This document shows positions 52,536-62,300 of a stretch of 64,000 nucleotides of DNA, piece after piece. This stretch comes from Mytilinidion resinicola (Eukaryota > Ascomycota > Dothideomycetes > Mytilinidiales > Mytilinidiaceae), in assembly GCF_010093595.1 (NCBI RefSeq), contig NW_022985444.1, forward strand, positions 752,654 through 816,653, in the 5' to 3' direction. Each line of letters opens with the position of its first letter. The stretch's first letter is position 1. The translations under genes were made by a program, and so were the position numbers. The notes below the pieces were generated by a model, which was not told the DNA's origin, did not search any database, and saw only the letters and a list, made by a program, of their open reading frames with translations.

Positions 52536-53138
52536 TTTGGGGATGAGGTTGTGATATAGATGATGAGTAAAGGGGGTAAGTGCAGTGTAGTGTTTCTCAG
52601 AGGTGTAGTGGTATTTAATAGAAGGGACAAGTGCAGTATGCTTGAAGAAAAGGATGTTGGGGTACTTGAAAGTGTGAGTGTTATGGGTGTTTGGGTACTT
52701 GGAAAGATTGAAGATTATACAAGGAAGAGCAGTAACAGCAGGGGAGTGACGTGGTAGTACTGCTGGCAGTGGCGAAGGTATAGTGAGTACTCAGCGGGCC
52801 TATGGACACTTTACGTTGTCGAGCGTAGATTTGTTGTCCTTGGTGCTAATCCATGATCTTCCTCTCCAGCAATATTGCGTAGAAACAACACCCCGACTAC
52901 CCCGTCCTGATCGTTAGTGCTCCATCAATCAAAACACTGGTAATCCTCAATCCCTTCCCCTCCCCTCTCCCCACTCAGCAACGACGGACACTTCCAGGCC
53001 AACCCCAGATCTGGGCACGGCTCGTCTGGACTAGAAATAAAGATCTAGGCCATTAGCTCCGGGTAAGTATTCACTATACATACATACCCTAAAAACACCC
53101 CAAAGCACCGCTAATAGGCCGCGCCCCACAAACAGGGC
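52536..53138. other. Intergenic region
   Basis: No coding region supported. Separates the last intact gene from the repeat-rich end of the window. Confidence 0.45.
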
Positions 53139-53562
53139 ATGTGTCGCTACTTGCAAAGACCATACACGTCTTGTTTTGCAGCTCTCAACACAGCCGGGAA
53201 ATGCTCAGTTGCTCACTTCAGCGTCTGTGGACGGCTCGTTTTGGACATGGAGTGGATCACTGGTAGCCTTGTGCGAGAACACTTTGTGGGAGATGTGGCC
53301 GAGACAAACAACACAATACGCGGATTTGCCTGGTTCAAAGATTATATAGTGATTGGTTCGATGAATGGGCTACTTCAGGTCTAGGACCGCCAAACAGCTG
53401 AGTTCTGCTTCGATCTGAGGGAGCACGATGAATCCGTTTTTCAGCTTGTAAGCCGTGGAAACCTTTTCGCAGTTATTGTGGATGGTGGCGAGAGGTATAA
53501 GTGGTTAGTCGAGGTGTACGATATGATAGCGCTTGAACGGGGGCGGCCGAAGCATACTTGCT
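53139..53562 (+). pseudogene. WD40-like protein fragment with a nonsense codon
   Basis: The frame gives VAHFSVCGRLVLDMEWITG and FAWFKDYIVIGSMNGLLQV, then TAG at about 53382, and continues in the same frame with DRQTAEFCFDLREHD to a stop at about 53560. The stop sits exactly where the Trp of a WD-type strand (LLQVWDRQTAE) would be: TGG to TAG is a G-to-A change in TpG context, as RIP makes. About 140 codons of a beta-propeller-like protein remain, without start or domain partner. It is cut off a few bases before the MULE. Confidence 0.55.
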
Positions 53563-53567
53563 AATAA

Positions 53568-53575
53568 TCAATTAA
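53568..53575. repeat. 8-bp target-site duplication AATTAAAA of MULE 1 (left copy)
   Basis: AATTAAAA directly precedes the terminal GGGCGCTAGTACC and recurs at 56879-56886 after the right terminus GGTACTAGCGCCC. Confidence 0.85.
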
Positions 53576-53820
53576 AAGGGCGCTAGTACCTGTACACCCC
53601 CTTTTTAGTAGTTGTACACCCCCCTTTCTAGTAGTTGTACACCCCCTAAACCCCTGTCGTTTCACCGCCCTCTAATTGGCTCGGAGGCCCGGCTAGGGCC
53701 TCCGATTCGCTCGCTTAATTCGCTTACCAATTCTAAATGCTCACTCCAAATGCGGCGTGTACACAAGCAATCACCGCCTCTTCCTCCACCTCCACAATAC
53801 ACCTCCACAATACACTCACC

Positions 53821-56027
53821 ATGGCCCTCCAGCCGCCACGGCTAGCGTACTACGCTACAGCGGAGGAAGCGCATATTGCTCTACAAACGCACGCCTTATT
53901 GCAGGGCTACGGGTTGGCCAAATATCGTACCAAACCGGACAAGACTATAGCAAAGACGACCCGAAAAATATGGTATATGTGTACTTTTGCACGCCTTCAC
54001 GTGCCTTAGAACCGTATACGTGAGACTGGAAGCAAGAGGACCGGCTGTACTATAAAAGGAACTCTCACCCGACAGCCCGAAGGCACATGGATGTGGGAAA
54101 TAACAGAAGCCTCTCATTTTGGCTATAAAGCTATACTTAAAACAACAGCCTTGCCTGTACTACGTCGCCTTGAGCGTACAGAGGAGGTAAGGAAGGTTAT
54201 TTGCAATAACCTTTCTAGTGGTAGTGCACCTGCAGCAATATATATAAAGCTGCTAAAGCAGGGGGTAAGTATTACAAAGGACAATATCAATAATAAGCGC
54301 AAATTATATAGGAAGGAACTCCTTAAAGGCCTTAGTCCTATCCAGGCACTACTCCACACGCTAGAAACGTATAGCAGCGATAGAGAGGCGGGCAAGTTCT
54401 TCTATAGCTATTTACTGGATGATGAAAACCGCGTTAATTACCTCTTCTTTGCACACCCACAGTCGATTGAGCTCCTTAAGTCTAACTATAATATTATCCT
54501 CCTTAACTGTATATACAAGACTAACCGTTTTAGTATACTGTTGCTGTATATAACGGGTATTACGTGCATAGGAACTAGCTTCGAGATTGCCTATTATTTT
54601 ATTCCAAGAGAGAAGGACCCGAACTACGACTGGGCAGCACAACAGCTTTACGAGCTTTTCCAAGCGTATTTGCTACGCCCACGCGTTTTCTGTATAGATA
54701 AAGAAGCCGCGTTAAAGAAGGCCCTAAGAGCTAAGTGGCCGGGTGTCCCGCAGCTGCTGTGTATATGGCATATTAACATAAACTTTGTCACCAAGCTAGC
54801 TGAGGTCTATAAGGAGGCACCTACGTACAAGGCAGGCAGCGCACCTCCTACACCTATAACAGATGAGGAGAGAGCTGCTGTACAGAAAAAGGAACAGGAC
54901 AAAAAGAGTGAATTCCTTGGCCGCTGGAGCGCTCTAGTTAGGAAGGTTAATTAGGATAAGTTTAAGAGTAAGTAGAAGAAGCTACAGGAGGACTACAAGG
55001 AGAGGTGGCAGCTGATTAAGTATATAGATAATGAGTGGTGGCCGTGTAGGTGGCAGTGGGCGTACTGCTATACAAAGAGCACTCGACATTTTAGTACAGT
55101 GTAAGTGTTTGCTTATATCCTATTTCTTAATCATTCTTTAAGCTATGCTCTTGCCCTCTTCAGCGCTGCTTATTCTATACAACTGCAAACCCCTTATGAA
55201 GTTTAGGCTTTAAATTCGCACATCTTGGTGTTGAGTTTTGGGTCGAGCAGATGCAAATTTAGGTGTATAATGCTAACCGATCACAGTGTTACATCACGGA
55301 ACGAGGGCGGCCACGGCACGCTGAAACAGTACCTCCAGGTCTCTACCGGCCACCTATACAATGTTCTCCTTAACATATTTAACCTTATACTTAATAGCCA
55401 GGCTACATACAAGGACAAGAAGGCCTCGCAGCATGCTCGGTGGCCTCACGACGTGAATTTACCGGAATTCCGTGACCTACGCTTCAAGATTGCACCGTAC
55501 GCACTACGCCTTCTCGAGCCTCAAGTACGGAAGGCTAAGTCAGCTAACTACCAACTGTGGGGCTATACACGTACATTTGAAATGATCTATAGCCTCCCGT
55601 GTGCGCATACGCTGCATAATCGTCTACACCAAGCACTAGGCGTCGTTGAGGATGGTGTGCTACGTATACAACCACAAGAGATTGATCATCATTGGTAGTT
55701 TCACCGGCCAGATATACTTCAGCTAGCTATAAAGCTTCCATTTCACAACGTACAGGATCCGGAGGTTGTTACAATTCGTAAGGGCCGCCTAAAGAAGCCG
55801 AAGAGAGGCCACCATACAGACAATAGTACACAGAGAGAGCCATCAAGATTTGAGCGAGCTACGAGCACGGGTGCGGCAGCTACAGGTAGAAGTGTACAGA
55901 GTGGACCTCCAGCCATACCTCTAGGACGCATGCCCACAGCTCCGCCGCCAGCACCGCCTATTTCTGTAGTCCCTCGTCCAGCTCCTGACGCTCGGAATGC
56001 CTATCAGTCGACAGCTACACCGGTTGA
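53821..56027 (+). pseudogene. MULE transposase, a few nonsense codons, runs into the gap
   Basis: The ATG at 53821 gives MALQPPRLAYYATAEEAHIA, an N-terminal region with GYGLAKYRTKPDK that resembles FAR1-type DNA-binding domains. A TAG interrupts it near 54007. The same frame continues from 54010 to 54954 with the MULE domain: LLNCIYKTNRFSILLLYITG, FEIAYYFIPREKDPNYDWAA, FCIDKEAALKKALRAKWPG and LLCIWHININFV. The first catalytic Asp of the DDE triad (LLDCTYKTN in MULE 2) is Asn here (codon 54505-54507). After more stops and a probable intron, GGHGTLKQYLQVSTGHLYNV and the SWIM-like YSLPCAHTLHNRL appear to 55698. The tail is Pro-rich and vanishes into N. Confidence 0.85.
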
Positions 56028-56692
56028 NNNNNNNNNNNNNNNNNNNNNNNNNNNNNNNNNNNNNNNNNNNNNNNNNNNNNNNNNNNNNNNNNNNNNNNNN
56101 NNNNNNNNNNNNNNNNNNNNNNNNNNNNNNNNNNNNNNNNNNNNNNNNNNNNNNNNNNNNNNNNNNNNNNNNNNNNNNNNNNNNNNNNNNNNNNNNNNNN
56201 NNNNNNNNNNNNNNNNNNNNNNNNNNNNNNNNNNNNNNNNNNNNNNNNNNNNNNNNNNNNNNNNNNNNNNNNNNNNNNNNNNNNNNNNNNNNNNNNNNNN
56301 NNNNNNNNNNNNNNNNNNNNNNNNNNNNNNNNNNNNNNNNNNNNNNNNNNNNNNNNNNNNNNNNNNNNNNNNNNNNNNNNNNNNNNNNNNNNNNNNNNNN
56401 NNNNNNNNNNNNNNNNNNNNNNNNNNNNNNNNNNNNNNNNNNNNNNNNNNNNNNNNNNNNNNNNNNNNNNNNNNNNNNNNNNNNNNNNNNNNNNNNNNNN
56501 NNNNNNNNNNNNNNNNNNNNNNNNNNNNNNNNNNNNNNNNNNNNNNNNNNNNNNNNNNNNNNNNNNNNNNNNNNNNNNNNNNNNNNNNNNNNNNNNNNNN
56601 NNNNNNNNNNNNNNNNNNNNNNNNNNNNNNNNNNNNNNNNNNNNNNNNNNNNNNNNNNNNNNNNNNNNNNNNNNNNNNNNNNNNNNNNNNNN
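56028..56692. other. Assembly gap (665 N)
   Basis: A run of N inside MULE 1, upstream of its right terminal repeat. Open frames across it are meaningless. Confidence 1.
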
Positions 56693-56907
56693 ATTCGTAT
56701 AGCCTCACGTGATGTATAGGTGAATAACCGGAGCTCCGGCGCAGTGCTCCGAGCCAATTAGAGGGCGGTGAAACGACAGGGGTTTAGGGGGTGTACAACT
56801 ACTAGAAAAGGGGGTGTACAACTACTAGAAAAGGGGGTGTACAACTACTAAAAAGGGGGTGTACAGGTACTAGCGCCCAATTAAAACTCAATTAATTGAT
56901 TGATTAA

Positions 56908-59055
56908 GGGGGCCACTAATCGCACACCCCCTTTTCACTAATCGCACACCCCTTTTTCACTAATCGCACACCCCCTCCCCCCTCTGTCGCTTCACCACCT
57001 TCTAATTGGCTCGGAGGGCAGCTCCGGAGCCTCCGATTCGCTCGTTAAGCTCGCTCGCTAATTCCAAGTGCTCTCTCCAAATGCAGCGTGTATACAAGCA
57101 ATTACATCCTCATCCTCCACCTCTACAATACACTCGCCATGGCCCTCCAGCCGCCACCGACACGGTCCTACAACACTATAGAGGAAGCCGAGGAAGCGCT
57201 TACAGAGCATGCAAAGGCACAAGGCTACGGGCTTGTGAAGTACCGCTCCAAGAGTGATAAGAAAGCAAAGGAAACGAGGAAAATATGGTTCAAATGCTGC
57301 TTTAATGGCAACCCAGATTCTACTGCACGCGTGCGCCGTACAGCTACTAAAAAAGGAGACTGTATAATGCACAGTACGCTTACTCGGCAGCCTCCTAACT
57401 ATAATAATAAACGTCTATAGCTATAGGAGATAGAGGAGGCGGCTTACAACAACTATTATCCTATGCTTAAACCTACGGCAGCTGCATGCAATAGGAAGCG
57501 CTCAGCCTTAATAAATCGCCTTATTTGAACAGATACATCCAGCGGAACAAAGCCTAATAAGACGTATACAAAGCTATTAAAAAAGGGGGTTACTATTACT
57601 GTGCAGGATATTAGGAACAAGCAAACATAGTACCGCAAGAAGCTTTTTAGTGGCCTTACGCCTATACAAGCTCTCCTTAGTATACTGGAAATATCTATAT
57701 TCCCTTTACCTAACAGCTAAAAGAGGAAGTATATATACAGCTATATAAAGGACTAGAAGAACTAGATTAATTACCTTTTCTTTACTTATCTAAATTCTAT
57801 TAAGATCCTATAGTCTAACTACAATATTATACTATTAGACTGCACCTATAAAACTAATAGATTTAGTATACTGTTTTTATATATAACTAGTATTACGTGT
57901 ATATATAATAACTTTAAAATTAGCTATTATTTTATTCTAAAAAAGAAGAAAGTAAACTACAACTGGGCGGTATAGCAGCTTTTTAAGCTCTTTTAATACT
58001 ATTCTATTATACTATGCATTTTCCTAATAGATAAGGAATAAGCTTTAAAAAACGCACTATATTAATAGTAGCCTACTGTTCCGCGCCTTTTATATATATA
58101 GTATATTAAAAAGAATATTAATACTAAGCTAGCTAAAGTATATAAGAATAAACTAATATTCCCTATAGGCTATACTAATACGCCAATAGAAAATAACACA
58201 GAAAAGCAGAAGGCGTCTAAGAAAAAAAGGCAGGAAGAGAAAAAGAGTGAATTTATTATCTATTAGACTGCTATAATAAAGCTGGAACTCTTTAATTAAT
58301 TTAATAAGGCCTGGAATAAGCTGCTTAATAACTATAAGAAAAGGCCTAGCCTTATAGAGTATATAGAGGAAGAGTAGTAGCTATATAGATAGAAATAGGC
58401 AACTTACTATACTTAAACAGCTCGGTATTTTAGAACTATATAAGTGTCTACTTATATTCTATTTCTTAATTAATATTTAAGCTCTATTCTTGCCCTTTTT
58501 AGTGCTAGTTATCCTATATACTAGCAAACCTCTTATAAAATTTAGGCTTTAAATTCGTATATTTTAGTGTTAAAATTTAGGTTAAGTAGATATAAATCTA
58601 GGTTGCTAACCGAGTTTTTATAGTATTATATTACAGAATAAGAGCGCGTATAGCCTGCTTAAGAGATTCCTCTAGGTGTTAACTAGCTATCTATTTAATA
58701 TTCTTTTTAATATCTAGAACTTTATCCTTAATATAAAGTCTAAATATAAAAACTAGGTAGCTAGGTTTTATACTTGCACTCTATATTATATTAAAGAGGC
58801 TAAATTCTATAATCTATATTAAAAGGTTATACTATAGGTACTTACTCTTCTTAAAAAGCAACTTAAGTAGGCAAAATTAAATAAATATAACCTAAATAAC
58901 TATACTTATATATTTATATTAATCTATAGTATACTATACGTTTATAAGCTTTATAAACGTCTATACTAAGTGCTTACTACTACTTTTCTAGACCCGGTGC
59001 TCTATATATAACCGGAAGAGATAGATTACTATTAGTAGTTTATTCGGCTATATTA
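56908..59055 (+). mobile_element. Mutator-like element 2, heavily RIP-mutated and truncated on the right
   Basis: It starts with GGGGGCCACTAATCGCACAC and three tandem units of CACTAATCGCACACCCCCTTTT, analogous to but different from the terminal units of MULE 1. From 56990 the leader is clearly homologous to that of MULE 1 (TAATTGGCTCGGAGG; ATGGCCCTCCAGCCGCC). Homology can be followed to about 59055, where MULE 1 has TTTCACCGGCCAGATATA. Then a GC-rich block takes over, so the right end is missing, apparently displaced by the retrotransposon. From about 57420 on the DNA is extremely AT-rich. Confidence 0.85.
57139..59040 (+). pseudogene. MULE 2 transposase, riddled with stops
   Basis: The ATG at 57139 opens MALQPPPTRSYNTIEEAEEA, followed by GYGLVKYRSKSDKKAKETRK and a Cys-containing block to a TAG at 57418. 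Beyond that, homology to the MULE 1 transposase continues through dozens of TAA/TAG. It includes LLDCTYKTNRFSILFLYIT (57832-57890), where the catalytic Asp is retained. It is not expressible. The contrast with MULE 1 (few stops, Asp lost) shows the two copies decayed independently. Confidence 0.8.
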
Positions 59056-59360
59056 CGGTATCGACCGCGACACCCTACCTACCGAAATTCTGCCGCAGAT
59101 TGCTACAACTCCAGCAATCTGCACCGGCCTACTACCGTTGGCCGGCCTCCTGCCCTGCCTACCCTGCTCCGCTCCCGTCTCGCTTCCGCTTCCTATCCTG
59201 TCCCGCTCCAGCCACCTACCGGCTGCCCCCTTTTCCTATTACCTAATCTGGTAAGGACCTTGCATATACGCGTGCTACGCGCTGAAACGGTATAGAGGCC
59301 GTACGCCACGCGCTCGGCCACGCCCTTATATCCGGTGGCCCGTCTCCCGTTTTCCTATTC
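59056..59360. other. GC-rich block between MULE 2 and the Gypsy coding region, probable 5' LTR
   Basis: About 300 bases with abundant CA, TG and CG between two regions almost devoid of CA/TG. It contains the perfect hairpin GCAGATTGC..GCAATCTGC (59095-59103 and 59114-59122, 10-base loop) and CCGGCC..GGCCGG (59124-59129, 59140-59145). Its position directly before the gag-like region makes a 5' LTR likely, but the 3' LTR is outside the window so this cannot be confirmed, and the boundaries are approximate. Confidence 0.5.
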
Positions 59361-62300
59361 CTTACACAACGTCTTAATTCTCTATATAGTATTATATATA
59401 GCACCTAATTAACGCTCCTCTTTAAGCCCTTAACCTTTTGCGTGTAGCGCTATTATAATATTACGTTATATCTACTCTTACTACTATAAACACCCCTGCT
59501 AACCCAACTATAATACTTCTAAAGCTTATTAGCTCTATAAAGGAATAGCAGGCTGCTGTAATAGAAGTTCTATCCGCCTAGAAATAGGAAATTACTGCTC
59601 TATAAAAGGAAGTAGCTATAATTTGGTCTAAATCTACCTCTACTCTACTACTAGCGCCCAACTAATAATTTGCAGGGTCTTCTGTTTATAAATTAAATAA
59701 TAGCTTAATACCTGCTAATAATATAAACTATATACGGACCCTAACTATTAAAGTTACTCTACTAACTTTAATAGACTCCTTCCTAATAGCCGCTGCCCTG
59801 CTAACTCTAAAAACTAAATATCTAATTAACCCTCTAATATTTAAGGGAAGTTAAAAGGAACTTCTAATCTTTATCTAATAACTATAGTATAAACTGGAAG
59901 GAAATGCTAATTAATACCTAACTAAACGTGCTCGCCTGCTATATACTTACTCTTAATTAGAATCTAACCTATTAACGCTTATTAACCCCTTAATAGACTA
60001 AGATATCTGCACTATTAATTAACTTATCTAATTCCTGCAGGCTATATACGGCAATCCGAACTAGAAACTTATATCCTTAAATTAACTCTATATACTAAAG
60101 TAAGGAAGGCATATCTTTATATTATACTTTGCTAAATTCTAACAACTTGCTGCTAATATAGATCTAAATAAAGCTAGCCTAATAACTTAGCTCTAATACT
60201 TCCTCTTTAATAAACTCCGCCGTGTAATAGTTAGTGCTACTACCCCGGACAATCTAAACAACTATACTAACTTAATCGCGAAGTATAATAATAATCTATA
60301 ATTCCTGCCCGGCCGACCCTTTTAATATTTCCCTCTATTATAAAAGGACCTAGATATAATAGAAATTAATATATCTAAATATGCTCCAGCCGGCTTAGCC
60401 GAACAAGATAAATATTATTAAAAGGGCCTCTGCTTTAAATGCGGAAAGTATAGCTATATCTCCTGTAATTGCTCTATTCTTTTACCCTAAGTCCGATTAT
60501 CTAGCGTAAATAAGCTTTTAAGCCCCCGACCGCGCATATACACGTAATTAACTAATTCTACCTAATTCTTATCTGCCCGCCGTTTTTCCGTGTCCACCGC
60601 TTTATCCTCTAGCTCTAATTAATCTAGAGGTAGCCGCTTATCCTGTATAAAAAAGTTGTTAAAAGCCCTATCCTAGGGCTAAGTTGCCCCCCGGGACTAT
60701 TCTAACCCCGGATTTCTATAAACCTGTTTAAAGAACCTAAATCTAACTCCTAGAAATAATAGATTTTTATCCCTATTTCTATATAATAAGGCCCTACCTA
60801 TATAGACGCTGTAGCTTTAATTAATAGTAGAGCTACAGGTATAGGTTATATTTATAGGAATCTAGCGCGCGTATAGAACCTCCGCCTTAACCCGCTTTCT
60901 TACGTTTTACGCCCAACTGGATTTAATAGAAAAACGCTTAAAAAAGAACAGATTACGCACTCTGCGCAAGTAACCCTCCGCCACCTAAACTATATAGAAC
61001 AGATCCGTCTCTATATACTAAAACTTAGTAAATATAAGCTGCTACTAGAATAGCCCTAGCTATATAAGCACTGTATTAGATTTAACTATAATAACTAATA
61101 ACTATTGTTTCGATTATCCTAATACTAGGCGCAATACCTGCGCAACTCCTAAACCTCTGCAATAAGAACTTGTATAGAATAGCTTCCTAAAGCGCCCCTT
61201 ATTAAGCAGTGCCCGACACCTTTAACCTAATACTTTTACTTATAGCAATTAAGCCTGTCTATATAACACTAATATAATTACTAGCTTTCTAAAATAGTAC
61301 GCTAGATAAATATACCTAACCCTAAACCTAAGCTAAAAACTAAACCTAAAACTAAATCTAATTCTAAATTTAAACCTAATACCTAGACGGATATCCGTAT
61401 GCTAAATACGGCGTCTATAACCTAATTAGCCTAATAACCTAATTATAAAATCTTTGCTATTACTATTGCTAATATTAATAAGGCCTTAGCTCTAAAAACC
61501 CGAACTAACCTAGCTATAAAAGTCCTAGTATAATATTACTATTTGCTAAAAACCTTTTCCTAATAGGAAGCTAATAAGTTACCTAAATACTAAATATATA
61601 ATTATAAAATTATGCTTAAAAACGGCAAACTGCACAGATTTAGCCTATTATACGGAATATTATAAAACAAATTAAAGGTGCTAAGGAAGTACCTTAACAA
61701 CAACCTTGCAAAAGGATTTATCTATACTAGTTTATTACCTGTCGCCTCTCCGGTTATCTTTATTAAAAAGCCCGGAGGAGGCCTATAATTCTATATTAAC
61801 TACCGTGCGCTAAATACTATAACTATTAAGAACCGATACCTAATCCCCTTAATTTAGAAGACCCTAGCATAATTAAGTAAGGCGAAATACTATATAAAGC
61901 TTAATATTATCTCCGTATTTAATTGCTTATAAATCGCGAAAGGAGACGAATAGCTAACTGCTTTCCGGACGCGATACGGCCTGTTTAAATACCTGGTAAT
62001 ACTATTTAGATTAGCTAACGCTTCTAGCATGTTCTAATACTACGTAAACAACGTGCTCCGCCTGTACCTAGACGTATTCTATACTATATATATTAACAAT
62101 ATTCTAATATATAGCAAAAACTTTAAAAACTACTAGTATTATATAAAGCTAGTCCTAGAAGTAATAGAAGCCGCCGGCCTATAACTAAATATTAATAAGT
62201 GCGAATTCTATTAGAATAAGGTTACCTACCTAGGGTATATAATATTAACCGGCGGAATTAGTATAAACCCGAATAAGATTAAGAATATCTATAACTAGGA

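Larger units (their letters stand above)
53576..56878 (+). mobile_element. Mutator-like element 1 (MULE), with assembly gap
   Basis: Long terminal inverted repeats: left 53576-53684 (109 bp), right 56749-56878 (130 bp). Both begin GGGCGCTAGTACCTGTAC and contain tandem units of TAGTAGTTGTACACCCCCTTTT, two in the left end and three in the right, which accounts for the 21-bp difference. The 8-bp duplication AATTAAAA flanks it. The internal transposase is of the fungal MULE (Hop-like) type. A 665-base run of N lies inside. It is only lightly mutated compared with its neighbours, so it is probably the youngest insertion here. Confidence 0.93.

Noticed and set aside
55921..56757. Long open frames across the N run
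   Set aside because: Produced only by unknown bases; no real sequence between 56028 and 56692.
61312..61385. CCTAAACCTAA-rich stretch, interstitial telomere-like
   Set aside because: It is part of the AT-shifted Gypsy coding region (Lys/Pro-rich linker codons) with irregular spacing, not a telomere array.
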